Source of the DNA: JAVBJV01 sp031546815
GTDB lineage: Bacteria > Pseudomonadota > Alphaproteobacteria > Acetobacterales > Acetobacteraceae
Assembly (NCBI GenBank): GCA_031546815.1
Contig: JAVBJV010000018.1
Location: 62,001-126,000 of the forward strand
Direction of reading: 5' to 3'
Length of the DNA: 64,000 nt
Shown here: one piece after another, positions 24,510 to 34,216 of the stretch
How the letters are laid out: each line of letters opens with the position of its first letter
How positions within the stretch are numbered: position 1 is the stretch's first letter
The notes under the pieces: model-generated
Seen by the model: the letters and a program-made list of their open reading frames with translations, nothing else
What the model was told of the DNA's origin: nothing
Databases searched by the model: none
Translations under genes and position numbers: made by a program

Positions 24510-24616
24510 GCGGTTTATGTGGAACCGAATGGCCCTGCCTGTCCAGATTGGTCATGGAAGTTGATGAAAAAAGCCACGAGCTCCCCATATAACAGCGTAT
24601 CGGATGGGAGTTGGCG

Positions 24617-25549
24617 ATGAACTATATGAAAACCACCCTGCTGCTGGCGGGGCTGACGGCACTGTTCGGGGCCATCGGCTATATGGTTGGCGGACAGGGC
24701 GGGATGATGATCGCGCTGCTGATGGCCGCTGCCATGAACGTTTTCTCGTGGTGGAATTCGGGCGCGATGGTGCTGCGTATGCACAACGCGCAGCCGGTCA
24801 GCCCGGCCGAGGCCCCCAACCTGTATCGGCTGACGGAAGAACTGGCGCATCGCGCCGGGCTGCCGATGCCGAAGCTGTATATAATTCACGAAAACCAGCC
24901 GAACGCGTTCGCCACCGGCCGCAACCCGCAAAACGCGGCGGTGGCGGTGAATACGGGGCTGATGGATCTGCTGAGTGACGAGGAAATTGCCGGGGTGATC
25001 GCACATGAACTCGCCCATGTGCACAACCGCGACACGCTGACGATGACCATCACGGCCACTCTGGCCGGGGCCATTTCGATGATCGCGCAGATGGGCCAGT
25101 TCGGCATGATGTTCGGTGGCAATCGCGATGGCGAGAATCGTCCGAACCCCATCGTCGGGATCCTGATGATGGTGCTGGCCCCGATGGCGGCGATGCTGGT
25201 GCAGATGGCGATCAGCCGTACGCGCGAATACTCGGCCGACAAGCTGGGGGCCGAACTGTGCGGCAATCCGCTGGCGCTGGCGAGCGCGCTGCAGAAGCTG
25301 GACAATTACGCCCGCCGCATCCCCAACGAAGCGGCCGAGGCAGCGCCCGCAACCGCGCATATGTTCATCATCAACCCGCTGACCGGGCGCAATATGGACA
25401 ACCTGTTCACCACCCACCCGGCTACTGAAAACCGCATCCATGCGTTACGCGAACAGGCGGCGCAGATGGGGGTGATCGGCCCGACCCCGTGGTCCTCCAC
25501 CCCGCCGCAGCGGCCCCAGGCACCGCCACCGGCCAATCCCTGGGCCTAA
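24617..25549 (+). CDS. htpX: Membrane zinc protease HtpX
   Basis: A 310-residue inner-membrane M48 protease for quality control of membrane proteins. Two N-terminal hydrophobic segments (about 5-50), zinc motif HELAH (in VIAHELAHVHNRD), third ligand in SRTREYSADKLG, and two more membrane segments between. Length and layout match bacterial HtpX; the proline-rich tail PPQRPQAPPPANPW is extra. ATG 24617 has GGGAG 7 nt upstream; a TTG 6 nt earlier is less likely. It is divergent from the SDHAF4-like gene, leaving 107 bp for both promoters. Confidence 0.96.
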   Translation: MNYMKTTLLLAGLTALFGAIGYMVGGQGGMMIALLMAAAMNVFSWWNSGAMVLRMHNAQPVSPAEAPNLYRLTEELAHRAGLPMPKLYIIHENQPNAFATGRNPQNAAVAVNTGLMDLLSDEEIAGVIAHELAHVHNRDTLTMTITATLAGAISMIAQMGQFGMMFGGNRDGENRPNPIVGILMMVLAPMAAMLVQMAISRTREYSADKLGAELCGNPLALASALQKLDNYARRIPNEAAEAAPATAHMFIINPLTGRNMDNLFTTHPATENRIHALREQAAQMGVIGPTPWSSTPPQRPQAPPPANPWA

Positions 25550-25587
25550 TTCCGTATGGGGGCTAGCCTGCCAGACGCAGACGCGTC

Positions 25588-26853
25588 ATGAACGCCCCCA
25601 TGTCGCAGGATCTGTCAAACCCCACCCGCCTTGCCGCGTTCGATCTGCTGTCCGCCGTGCTGGACAAGCGTCGGGCGCTGGAAGATGCACTCGATTCCCA
25701 GCCGAAAACCCTGGATGCGCGCGACAAGGCCGCCGCGCACCGCCTCGCCGCAGCCGTGCTGCGTCGGTTGGGCACGCTGGACGAGGTGCTGGATACCCAC
25801 CTGAACAAATCTCCGCCACAGGCCGTGCGCCATATCCTGCGCCTTGGCGCAGCGGAGTTGTTGCTGCTGGGCACGCCCGCGCATGCCGTGGTGGCGACGC
25901 TGGTCGACATCGCCCGTGCCCGCAAACTGACGCCGTTTACCGGGCTGGTGAACGCTGTGCTGCGTAAACTGGCGGCTGGCGGCCCGGCATTGCTCGAAGG
26001 ACTGGACGGCCCCCGGCTCGACACGCCCGTCTGGCTCTGGGGCAGTTGGGGACCGGCGGCCCGCGCGATTGCCGAGGCGCATCAGCACGAAGCCCCCATC
26101 GACCTCAGCCTGCTGCCCGGCGCGGCCATTCCGCCCGGCGGTACGCTGCTGCCCAGCGGATCGGTGCGGTTTCCGCCCGGCACGCGGGTGACGGAACTGC
26201 CCGGTTTCGCCGAGGGCACCTTCTGGGTGCAGGACGCCGCCGCCGCCCTGCCGGTGCGTCTGCTGGCCCCGCAAGCGGGCGAGGTGATTGCCGATCTCTG
26301 CGCCGCCCCCGGTGGCAAGACCGCGCAATTGGTTGCGGCGGGTGCCACGGTCACCGCGGTCGAGAAAGAAAAGCGCCGCATTCCGCGCCTGCAGGAAAAT
26401 CTGGCGCGTCTGCACCTGAAGGCCAAAATCGTGACCGCCGATGCCGCCACCTGGGGCAAGGCCGAGACATTCGACGCCATCCTGCTGGATGCCCCGTGCA
26501 GCGCCACCGGCACCATCCGCCGCCATCCCGATGTGCCGCGCATGAAGCGCATCAGCGACATCGCGGCGCTGAACGCTACCCAGAGCACTCTGCTGGCGGC
26601 CGCGGCGCGGCTGCTGAAGCCCGGTGGGCGGCTGGTTTATGCCGTCTGTTCGATGCAGCCCGAAGAAGGCGAGGCACGGATCGCCGCCGCCCTGCAGGAC
26701 CTGCCCTTCAAGCTGGCGCCATTTACGGCGGAAGAACTGGCTTTCCTGCCCGAAGCCCGCACGGAGGACGGTTACCTGCGCACGCATCCCGGCATGTGGA
26801 CGGAACAGGGCGGTCTGGACGGTTTCTTCGCTGCCCGGTTGATAAAAATGTAA
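25588..26853 (+). CDS. rsmB: 16S rRNA m5C methyltransferase RsmB
   Basis: A 421-residue enzyme with an N-terminal NusB-like RNA-binding domain (about 10-135) and a C-terminal SAM methyltransferase domain. DLCAAPGGKTAQL is the SAM loop; the catalytic cysteines are in LLDAPCSATGTIRRHPD and YAVCSMQPEEGE, the pair used by RNA m5C methyltransferases. The expected site is C967 of 16S rRNA. It begins a run with rpe, the heparinase and purH that is conserved in Rhodospirillales. Confidence 0.95.
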   Translation: MNAPMSQDLSNPTRLAAFDLLSAVLDKRRALEDALDSQPKTLDARDKAAAHRLAAAVLRRLGTLDEVLDTHLNKSPPQAVRHILRLGAAELLLLGTPAHAVVATLVDIARARKLTPFTGLVNAVLRKLAAGGPALLEGLDGPRLDTPVWLWGSWGPAARAIAEAHQHEAPIDLSLLPGAAIPPGGTLLPSGSVRFPPGTRVTELPGFAEGTFWVQDAAAALPVRLLAPQAGEVIADLCAAPGGKTAQLVAAGATVTAVEKEKRRIPRLQENLARLHLKAKIVTADAATWGKAETFDAILLDAPCSATGTIRRHPDVPRMKRISDIAALNATQSTLLAAAARLLKPGGRLVYAVCSMQPEEGEARIAAALQDLPFKLAPFTAEELAFLPEARTEDGYLRTHPGMWTEQGGLDGFFAARLIKM

Positions 26854-26915
26854 CGCCTCCGGTTTTTTCCCGGAGTGACTTGCCCGGCTTCACCCCAACT
26901 CGGTAGTTAAGAGGT

Positions 26916-27584
26916 ATGTCCAGCATTCGCAGCACCCGTCCCGTTCGTATCGCCCCCAGTCTTCTTGCCGCCGACTTCGCCCGTCTGGGCGAGGAAGTCC
27001 GCGCGATCGAGACCGCCGGGGCGGATTGGCTGCACCTCGACATCATGGATGGGCATTTCGTGCCCAATATCTCGTTTGGACCGAGCATCGTGAAGGCGCT
27101 GCGGCTGCACTCGAAAATGGTGTTCGATGTGCATCTGATGATCGCCCCGGCCGACCCGTATCTGGCGGCGTTCGCGGAAGCAGGGGCGGACATGATCTCG
27201 CTGCATCCGGAAGCCGGGCCGCATCTGCATCGGTCGCTGCAGGTGATCCGCGGGCTGGGGAAAAAGGCGGGTGTGGTGCTCAATCCCGGCACACCTGTTT
27301 CGGCCATTGAACATGTGATGGACCAGCTGGATCTGATTCTGGTGATGACGGTCAATCCGGGGTTCGGCGGGCAGAAATTCCTCGCCTCGCAATTGGGCAA
27401 GATCGCCGCGCTGCGCAGGATGATCGACGCGAGCGGGTTCGATATCGACCTGCAGGTCGATGGTGGCGTGACCGCTGTTACCGCGAAGGACGCGCTGGCG
27501 GCCGGGGCCGATGTGCTGGTGGCCGGCACGGCGGTGTTCGGCACGTCTGATTACGCGGCGGCGATTGCAGGTCTGCGCGGATGA
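26916..27584 (+). CDS. rpe: Ribulose-phosphate 3-epimerase
   Basis: A 222-residue TIM-barrel enzyme interconverting ribulose 5-phosphate and xylulose 5-phosphate. The metal-binding strands are HLDIMDGHFVPN and FDVHLMI; MTVNPGFGGQKF and the phosphate-binding DGGVTA and GTAVFG complete the set. Length is as usual. The stop overlaps the heparinase-like start by 4 nt. Confidence 0.97.
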   Translation: MSSIRSTRPVRIAPSLLAADFARLGEEVRAIETAGADWLHLDIMDGHFVPNISFGPSIVKALRLHSKMVFDVHLMIAPADPYLAAFAEAGADMISLHPEAGPHLHRSLQVIRGLGKKAGVVLNPGTPVSAIEHVMDQLDLILVMTVNPGFGGQKFLASQLGKIAALRRMIDASGFDIDLQVDGGVTAVTAKDALAAGADVLVAGTAVFGTSDYAAAIAGLRG

Positions 27585-29173
27585 GCGGCTCGGGTCGCTG
27601 GATCAGGCTGGCGTCCAAGGCGTTCGCCCGCATCAGCGATCTGCGTTCGGCGCACGTGCCCGACGCCCCGACGCGTGTGGTGCGCGACCCCTGGCCCGGC
27701 GAGGCCGGACGCGGTGCGCGGCTGCTGAAGGGTGAACTGGAACTGGCGGGTGCGTGGCGTCCGCTGCATCCGAACAGCTGGCTGGAAATTGGCGGGCCGG
27801 ATGCATTCCGTGCCGCCGCGCATGGCTTTTCGTGGATCCGCGATCTGCGCGCGCTGGGGACCGATACGGCCCGGCTGCGGGCGCGTCAGCTGGTCGCAGG
27901 CTGGATTGATGGCGGCTATCGCGACCCGATTGCGGATCGCGTGGACGTGATCGGCACGCGCCTGTCGTCGTGGCTGGGGCATTACGATTTCTTTGCCGCC
28001 ACTGCGGATGATGAATTCCGCCAGAAGCTGATGACGCGTATCGTGCACGATACACGCACGCTGTCGCTCTCGCTGCCGGCCGAGACCATGGATGGGCGGG
28101 CGTTGCGGGCGTTGAAGGGGCTGTTTGTCTCGGCCGTGGCGCTGCCCGATCACGAGGCATTTCTGGCCCGTGCGATGCGCTTCCTGCCGCAGGAAATCGA
28201 ACGGCAGTTGCTGTCGGATGGCTGCCAGGTGGAACGTTCCCCCAGCGCGCATCTGACCGCGCTGGCCGATCTGGTGGAAATCCGCGCGCTGCTGCAGACC
28301 GGCGGCGTGAAGGAACCGGCATCGCTGCCGCATGCGGTGGAACGCATGGTGCCGGTGCTGCGTGCATTCCGCCATCCGGATGGCGGGCTGGCACTGTTCA
28401 ATGGTTCGAAGGAAAGCAGCCCGGTGCTGATCGATCTGGTGCTGGCGCAGACCGGCTGCCGTGCCCGCGCACTGACATCGATGGCCGAGGGTGGGTTCCA
28501 GCGTTTGCAGGCCGGGCGTTCGATGATGCTGGTCGATTGCGGCGCACCGCCCGAAGCCGGGCTGGATCGTTTTTCGCACGCGGGCACTCTGTCGTTCGAA
28601 CTCTCGATCGGGCGCGACCGGATGATCGTGAATTGCGGCGCGGCGCCCACCGCCGCCGAATGGAGTTCCGCCCTGCGCGCGACGGCGGCGCATTCCACCC
28701 TGGTGGTGGCGAATGTGAATTCGTCCGAACTGCGCGACGAAGGGCTGGGCCGTCGCCCGACGCTGGTCGAGGTGGAACGCCAGCAGGCCAACGGCGCGCA
28801 CTGGCTGGAAGCAAGCCATAACGGCTGGAAGCGCCTGTTCGGTGCCATTCATCGGCGGCGGTTATATATGTCGGAAAGCGGCGAGGACATTCGCGGCGAA
28901 GACAGCGTCGAGGCGGAAACGCCGCAGCCGTTCTCGATCCGCTTCCACCTGCACCCGAATGTGAAGGCCAGCGTGCAGAACGATGGCGAGACGGTGCTGC
29001 TGCGTCTGTCGTCCGGCGGTGGCTGGCGGCTGCGCTCCGAAGGCGCGCATCTGGCGCTGGAGGAAAGCATCTATCTGGGCGGCAGCGATGCACGTCGCAC
29101 GGAACAGGTGGTGCTGACCGCGTATCCGGACAGCCCGCAGCTGATCAAATGGGCGATCTCGAAAGTCGGGTGA
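27581..29173 (+). CDS. Heparinase II/III family protein
   Basis: A 530-residue protein with the N-terminal alpha/alpha-toroid (about 60-290, with the helix HDTRTLSLSLP and the ERSPSAHL active-site segment) and the C-terminal beta-sandwich (about 315-525, with AGTLSFELSIG and the ATAAHSTLVV histidine). Such proteins are uronic-acid polysaccharide lyases; the alphaproteobacterial copies next to rsmB-rpe-purH have no assigned substrate and lack a clear signal peptide here too, so a cytoplasmic role is likely. It overlaps rpe by 4 nt and is followed at once by a glycosyltransferase. Confidence 0.9.
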   Translation: MSGSGRWIRLASKAFARISDLRSAHVPDAPTRVVRDPWPGEAGRGARLLKGELELAGAWRPLHPNSWLEIGGPDAFRAAAHGFSWIRDLRALGTDTARLRARQLVAGWIDGGYRDPIADRVDVIGTRLSSWLGHYDFFAATADDEFRQKLMTRIVHDTRTLSLSLPAETMDGRALRALKGLFVSAVALPDHEAFLARAMRFLPQEIERQLLSDGCQVERSPSAHLTALADLVEIRALLQTGGVKEPASLPHAVERMVPVLRAFRHPDGGLALFNGSKESSPVLIDLVLAQTGCRARALTSMAEGGFQRLQAGRSMMLVDCGAPPEAGLDRFSHAGTLSFELSIGRDRMIVNCGAAPTAAEWSSALRATAAHSTLVVANVNSSELRDEGLGRRPTLVEVERQQANGAHWLEASHNGWKRLFGAIHRRRLYMSESGEDIRGEDSVEAETPQPFSIRFHLHPNVKASVQNDGETVLLRLSSGGGWRLRSEGAHLALEESIYLGGSDARRTEQVVLTAYPDSPQLIKWAISKVG

Positions 29174-29174
29174 C

Positions 29175-30278
29175 GTGAAGATCCTCGAGGTTGTTCACAT
29201 CGATTTTGGTATCCGGCAGTTCGTCTGGCCGCTGATGCAGGCCATGCGGGCACGCGGGCATCAGGTGATCGGTGTCTGTGCGGATGGGCCGTTGCTGGAA
29301 CCGGTGCGTCAGGACGGGTTCGATGTGCGCGCCCTGCCGATGGCGCGCAGCCTGAACCCGGTGGCGCAATGGCGCGCGTTCAAGGCATTGCGCGCGCTGA
29401 TCCGCGCCGAAAAGCCCGACATGGTGCACGGACATTTCCCGATCAGCGGCTTTCTGGCGCGCGCTGCCGCGTGGGCCGAGGGCGTGCCGCACATCGCCTA
29501 TACCTGCCACGGCTTTCTGTTTCATCAGCCGGGGCCGTTGTGGAAGCGGGCGCTGTCCTTCGTGGTGGAATGGGTGGGCGGCAAGCTGACTCACACTTTT
29601 CTGACCGTCAGCGAGGAAGCCGCCACCGACGCCCGCAAACTGTATATCCATTCGCAGGCCACAGCCGTGGGCAACGGGCGCGACCCGGCGCGGTATCGTC
29701 CGGCGCCCGAGACACGTGCGCGCATCCGCGCCGAACTGGGCACGCCGGAGGATGCGGTGGTGGTGGTAATCGTCTCGCGTCTGGTCTGGGGCAAGGGGCA
29801 TCCGGAACTGCTGGCCGCCATGCGCGACGTGCCCGGTGCAGTGCTGTGGGTGGTGGGCAACCGTCTGACCACCGACCATGGCCGCGATCTGGAGCCGTTT
29901 TTCCAGCAGGCCGGGCTTGGCGACCGTCTGGTCCGCCTGGGCCACCGCGACGACGTGCCGGACGTGCTGGCCGCCTCCGACATCTTCGCGCTGCCCAGCC
30001 ATTCCGAAGGCCTGCCGATGAGCGTGATCGAGGCGATGCTGACTGGTCTGCCCGTGGTAGCCACCAATGTGCGCGGCTCGCGCGAGCAGGTGGTCGAGGG
30101 TGAGACCGGGTTTCTGGTTCCCGCCTATGAAAGCGCCCCGCTGGCGGCTGCGCTGAACCGTCTGACAGGCGATTCGGCTCTCAGGGCGCGGATGGGGCAG
30201 GCGGGGCTGGCCCGGGCACGGGAAAAATACGTGGAAGATGTGGTGATTAGCCGTACTCTGGATTTGTTGAAGCTCTAG
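29175..30278 (+). CDS. Glycosyltransferase family 4 protein
   Basis: A 367-residue GT-B enzyme. N-terminal domain with VHIDFGIRQFVWPL and VHGHFPISGFLARA; C-terminal donor-binding domain with VSRLVWGKGHPELLAAM, the FALPSHSEGLPMSVIEAM loop (E-x7-E motif) and TGFLVPAYESA. It starts with GTG one base after the heparinase stop, so the pair is coupled. GT4 enzymes usually build surface polysaccharides; pairing with a heparinase-like protein suggests a common glycan, but that is inference. It ends 14 nt before purH. Confidence 0.93.
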   Translation: MKILEVVHIDFGIRQFVWPLMQAMRARGHQVIGVCADGPLLEPVRQDGFDVRALPMARSLNPVAQWRAFKALRALIRAEKPDMVHGHFPISGFLARAAAWAEGVPHIAYTCHGFLFHQPGPLWKRALSFVVEWVGGKLTHTFLTVSEEAATDARKLYIHSQATAVGNGRDPARYRPAPETRARIRAELGTPEDAVVVVIVSRLVWGKGHPELLAAMRDVPGAVLWVVGNRLTTDHGRDLEPFFQQAGLGDRLVRLGHRDDVPDVLAASDIFALPSHSEGLPMSVIEAMLTGLPVVATNVRGSREQVVEGETGFLVPAYESAPLAAALNRLTGDSALRARMGQAGLARAREKYVEDVVISRTLDLLKL

Positions 30279-30292
30279 GGTTAAGTCGGGGC

Positions 30293-31867
30293 ATGACCGA
30301 CATCATTTCCATCCGCCGCGCGCTGATTTCCGTCTCCGACAAGACCGGCCTGGTCGAGTTCGGAAAATTCCTCGCCTCGAAGGGCGTCGAAATCCTGTCC
30401 ACCGGAGGCTCCGCGCGCACGCTGCGCGATGCCGGCGTGCCGGTAAAGGACGTGTCCGACCATACGGGCTTCCCCGAGATCCTCGACGGCCGCGTGAAGA
30501 CGCTGGTGCCGCAGGTGCATGGCGGCATTCTGGGGCGGCGGGATCTGCCCGCGCATGTCGCGCAGATGGAAGAACACAATATCGCGCCGATCGATCTGGT
30601 CGCGGTGAACCTTTATCCGTTCGAAGCCACCGTCGCCGCGGGCGCGGGGTTCGACGACTGCATCGAAAACATCGATATCGGCGGCCCGGCGATGATCCGT
30701 GCGGCGGCCAAGAACCATGACTCGGTCGCGGTGCTGACCGACCCCGCCCATTACGCCGATGTGAAAGCCGCGATCGAGAACGCAGGCGGCACGGACAAGG
30801 CACTGCGTCGCCGTCTGGCGGCCGAAGCCTATGCGCGCACGGCGTCGTACGACAGCGCGATCTCGAACTGGTTTGCCGCGCAGAACGGCGTGGCATTCCC
30901 GCCGCGCATGACGTTCGCAGGTGAACTGCGCCAGACCTTGCGTTACGGCGAAAACCCGCACCAGCAGGCGGCGTTCTATACCAACGACACGCGCTTTGGC
31001 GTGGCGACGGCGCAGCAGGTGCAGGGCAAGGAGCTGTCCTACAACAACCTGAACGACACCGACGCCGCATTCGAATGCGTGGCCGAGTTCGACGCCCCCG
31101 CCGTGGTGATCGTGAAGCACGCCAACCCATGCGGCGTGGCGACGGGGACCGACATGGCGGCAGCGTGGGATCTCGCGCTGCGCTGCGATCCGGTCTCGGC
31201 GTTCGGCGGCATCGTGGCGCTGAACCGCACGCTGGACGAAGCAGCGGCGGAAAAGATTGCGGCGATCTTTACCGAAGTGATCATCGCGCCCGACGCGACC
31301 GAAGGCGCGAAGGCGATCCTCGCCCGCAAGAAGAACCTGCGTCTGCTGCTGACCGGCGGCTTACCCGACCCGGTGGCACAGGGTGCGACGTTCAAGGCGC
31401 TGGCGGGCGGTTTCCTGGTGCAGTCGCGCGATGCGGGCCGCATTGAAGCCGCGGGCCTGAAGGTGGTGACGAAGCGCGCCCCCACACAGGCTGAACTGAA
31501 TGACATGATTTTTGCCTTCCGCGTCGGCAAGCACGTGAAGTCGAACGCGATCATCTACGCGAAGGACGGCGCGACGGTCGGTGTTGGTGCTGGCCAGATG
31601 AGCCGCGTGGACAGCGCGCGCATCGCCGCATGGAAAGCCGGAGAGGCCGCGAAGGTCGCCGGTCTTGCGGACAGCCTGACCAAGGGTTCGGTCGCGGCAT
31701 CGGATGCGTTCTTCCCGTTTGCCGATGGTCTGGAAACCGTGGTCGGCGCTGGCGCCACAGCGGTGATCCAGCCGGGTGGATCGATGCGTGACAACGAAGT
31801 GATCGAAGCGGCCGACAAGGCGGGCATCGCCATGGTGTTCACCGGCATGCGGCACTTCCGGCACTGA
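30293..31867 (+). CDS. purH: Bifunctional AICAR formyltransferase / IMP cyclohydrolase
   Basis: A 524-residue enzyme for the last two steps of IMP synthesis. The MGS-like cyclohydrolase domain (about 1-150) has SVSDKTGL, STGGSARTL and DGRVKTLVPQVHGGIL; the transformylase domain has the catalytic K-H motif VKHANPCGVA and RYGENPHQQAA, GVGAGQMSRVDS, and ends VFTGMRHFRH as expected. The stop and the rmuC start overlap by one base. Confidence 0.98.
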   Translation: MTDIISIRRALISVSDKTGLVEFGKFLASKGVEILSTGGSARTLRDAGVPVKDVSDHTGFPEILDGRVKTLVPQVHGGILGRRDLPAHVAQMEEHNIAPIDLVAVNLYPFEATVAAGAGFDDCIENIDIGGPAMIRAAAKNHDSVAVLTDPAHYADVKAAIENAGGTDKALRRRLAAEAYARTASYDSAISNWFAAQNGVAFPPRMTFAGELRQTLRYGENPHQQAAFYTNDTRFGVATAQQVQGKELSYNNLNDTDAAFECVAEFDAPAVVIVKHANPCGVATGTDMAAAWDLALRCDPVSAFGGIVALNRTLDEAAAEKIAAIFTEVIIAPDATEGAKAILARKKNLRLLLTGGLPDPVAQGATFKALAGGFLVQSRDAGRIEAAGLKVVTKRAPTQAELNDMIFAFRVGKHVKSNAIIYAKDGATVGVGAGQMSRVDSARIAAWKAGEAAKVAGLADSLTKGSVAASDAFFPFADGLETVVGAGATAVIQPGGSMRDNEVIEAADKAGIAMVFTGMRHFRH

Positions 31868-33081
31868 TGCGACAACTGGAAACAGTGCTCCCGGTCTGGC
31901 TGCCGCCCGAGATGGCGGTGGCCGCAGCAGTGGGGGCACTGTTTCTGGTGTTGCTGCTGATTCTGATCCTGCGTCGGCCATCGGTGCCGCCCGAACTGTT
32001 CCGCGAGATGGCGGTGCAGGGCGAACGCAACCAGCAACTGGCGTTTCAGATTGAACGCCTGTTCGATCAGACCAATCAACGCTTCCTCGATGTCAGCACC
32101 GGTGTGGCCGATGCGCTGCGCAAGCAGGCCGAGGGGCAGACATCGCTGCTGCATCAACAGCAGCGTACGGTTACCGAAAATCTGGCGGCTCAGAACGAAC
32201 GCCTGAATGCGGCGCTCGATACGCTGAACCTGCGGCTGAACGCCAATGTGGTGGAACAGGCACAGCGCACGATGGCCTCGGTTGAGGAGCTTAAGCAGCG
32301 TCTGGCGGTGATCGATGCGGCGCAGCAGAGCATTGCGGCGCTGGGGCAGCAGGTCACGTCGCTGTCGATGGTGCTGGACAACAAGCAGACGCGCGGCGCG
32401 TTCGGTGAAGTGCAGCTGGCCAATCTGGTGCAGGACATCATGCCGGCCGAGGGCTACGCATTCCAGCATAAGCTGTCGAACAACACGCGCTGCGACTGTC
32501 TGGTCAAACTGCCGCAGCCGCCCGGCCCGATTGCTATTGACAGCAAGTTCCCGCTGGAAGGTTTTCAGGCCCTGCGCAGCGCGGAAGACGATGCCGCCCG
32601 CAAGATCGCCACGCAACGCTTCGTGACCGATATCCGCCGTCACATCGACGACATCTCCAGCAAATACATCATCGAGGGTGAAACCGCCGATGGTGCGGTG
32701 ATGTTCGTGCCGAGCGAGGCCGTCTACGCCGAACTGCACGTGAACCACAGCGCGCTGGTCAGCGAGTCACACCGCAAGAAGGTGTTCATCGCCAGCCCCA
32801 ACACGCTGGCGGCCTTGCTGCACACCATGCGCGCCGTGATGCGCGATGTGCGCATGCGCGAGGAAGCCGCCAGCATCCAGAAGATTGTCGGTATGTTGCT
32901 GGACGACGTGGCGCGCCTGGGCGACCGGGTTGGCAAACTGCGTCAGCATTTCGGACAGGCCGAGAAAGATATCGAGGATATCGAGAAGTCCACGCGCTCC
33001 ATCGCGGGTCGTGGGGACCGGATCCTGAAGATCGAAGTGGACGAGGTTGGGATCACGCCACCGTTACCACGGGGCGAATAA
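31867..33081 (+). CDS. rmuC: DNA recombination protein RmuC homologue
   Basis: A 404-residue protein anchored by one N-terminal membrane segment (about 15-35), then a coiled coil (about 45-170, rich in Q and L heptads) and the RmuC nuclease-like domain with RGAFGEVQLANLVQDI, AIDSKFPLEGFQAL and MFVPSEAVYAE. RmuC limits DNA inversions in E. coli; the nuclease activity is predicted from fold. It overlaps purH by one base. Confidence 0.93.
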   Translation: MRQLETVLPVWLPPEMAVAAAVGALFLVLLLILILRRPSVPPELFREMAVQGERNQQLAFQIERLFDQTNQRFLDVSTGVADALRKQAEGQTSLLHQQQRTVTENLAAQNERLNAALDTLNLRLNANVVEQAQRTMASVEELKQRLAVIDAAQQSIAALGQQVTSLSMVLDNKQTRGAFGEVQLANLVQDIMPAEGYAFQHKLSNNTRCDCLVKLPQPPGPIAIDSKFPLEGFQALRSAEDDAARKIATQRFVTDIRRHIDDISSKYIIEGETADGAVMFVPSEAVYAELHVNHSALVSESHRKKVFIASPNTLAALLHTMRAVMRDVRMREEAASIQKIVGMLLDDVARLGDRVGKLRQHFGQAEKDIEDIEKSTRSIAGRGDRILKIEVDEVGITPPLPRGE

Positions 33082-33163
33082 CCTTCCGCTTGCTACATCG
33101 GAACATCCGCGTAATCATTCCTTTCAACCGGCGGCAAAAGCCGGAGCGAGGGGGAGATAGTCC

Positions 33164-34144
33164 ATGCAGAGACGACACGTCTTGCTGGGGGGCGCGGCTT
33201 TGGCTGCCGTCATGGGTTCTCGGAACACATACGCCCAGTCCGATTGGCCGTCGCGGCCGGTGCGGTTTATCGCTGGCGGAAATGCCGGCGGCGCATCGGA
33301 CATTGTGCTGCGGGTGATCGAAGCGAAGCTGCGTGAAAAACTGGGTCAGCCGGTTATCATTGAACCGAAGCCTGGTGCAGGTGGCATGGTCGGGGCCGAG
33401 TATGTCGGGCGCGCACCGGCGGATGGTTATACGTTCTACATCAACCACATTGCCTCGCACGGCATCGGACCGACGCTGTATGGACGCATGCTGTCGTTCG
33501 ATCCGCTGAAGGACGTGCCCGGCGTGGTGCGTCTGGCAACGATGCCGAACGTGCTGATCGTGCACCCCGATCTTCCCGTGCGTAATCCGAAAGAGCTGGC
33601 CGCTTATATCCGCGCCAATCCAACCAAGGGGATGTTCTCGTCCTCGGGCGCGGGCACCACGTCGCATCTGGCCGGGTTGCTGTTCGGGATGCGCATGGGG
33701 GTGACCGTCACGCATGTCCCCTATCGCGGCACTGCGCCGGCGATGAGCGCGGTGATGGCGGGCGAGGTGCTGTTCGCCATCGACAATGCCCCCGCATCGC
33801 GCCAGCAGGTGCTGGGCGGCATGTTGCGCGCGCTGGGCGTCAGTTCGGCGCAGCGTTCGGCGACGATGCCGGAACTGCTGACATTGCAGGAACAGGGCGT
33901 GCCCGATTTCGACGTGTCGTCGTGGTACGGCATTGCGACCGCGGCGAACGTGCCGCCCGCGATTGTTGCGCGGCTGTGCAACGTGGCGATCGAAGCTTTG
34001 CGCGATGCGGATGTCGTCAGACGCTATCGTGAATTTGGTGCCGACATCGCGCCGATGGATACCGCAACCTATAATACCTTCATGGCGGCCGAGAAGGCGC
34101 GCTGGGCGCCGATCGTCCGGGCGTCGGGCGCTGTGACGGGGTAA
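33164..34144 (+). CDS. Tripartite tricarboxylate transporter substrate-binding protein (Bug family)
   Basis: A 326-residue periplasmic receptor. Its signal (MQRRHVLLGGAALAAVMG, then NTYAQ) has a twin-arginine-like start. Mature features are WPSRPVRFIAGGNAGGASDI, PVIIEPKPGAGGMVGAEYV, GYTFYINH, THVPYRGTAPAMSAVMAGEV and VPPAIVARLC, all standard for Bug proteins that bind carboxylates. The TctA and TctB membrane partners are not adjacent, a common situation in this family. Ligand unknown; the aminotransferase and amino-acid receptors downstream suggest an amino or keto acid, but this is weak evidence. Confidence 0.93.
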   Translation: MQRRHVLLGGAALAAVMGSRNTYAQSDWPSRPVRFIAGGNAGGASDIVLRVIEAKLREKLGQPVIIEPKPGAGGMVGAEYVGRAPADGYTFYINHIASHGIGPTLYGRMLSFDPLKDVPGVVRLATMPNVLIVHPDLPVRNPKELAAYIRANPTKGMFSSSGAGTTSHLAGLLFGMRMGVTVTHVPYRGTAPAMSAVMAGEVLFAIDNAPASRQQVLGGMLRALGVSSAQRSATMPELLTLQEQGVPDFDVSSWYGIATAANVPPAIVARLCNVAIEALRDADVVRRYREFGADIAPMDTATYNTFMAAEKARWAPIVRASGAVTG

Positions 34145-34216
34145 TTGCACGGTCTGGCGTTGTCTGCGTTGCCGTGACAAGCTCGACACATAACGTCCGC
34201 AAGAGGGGAAAGATCA

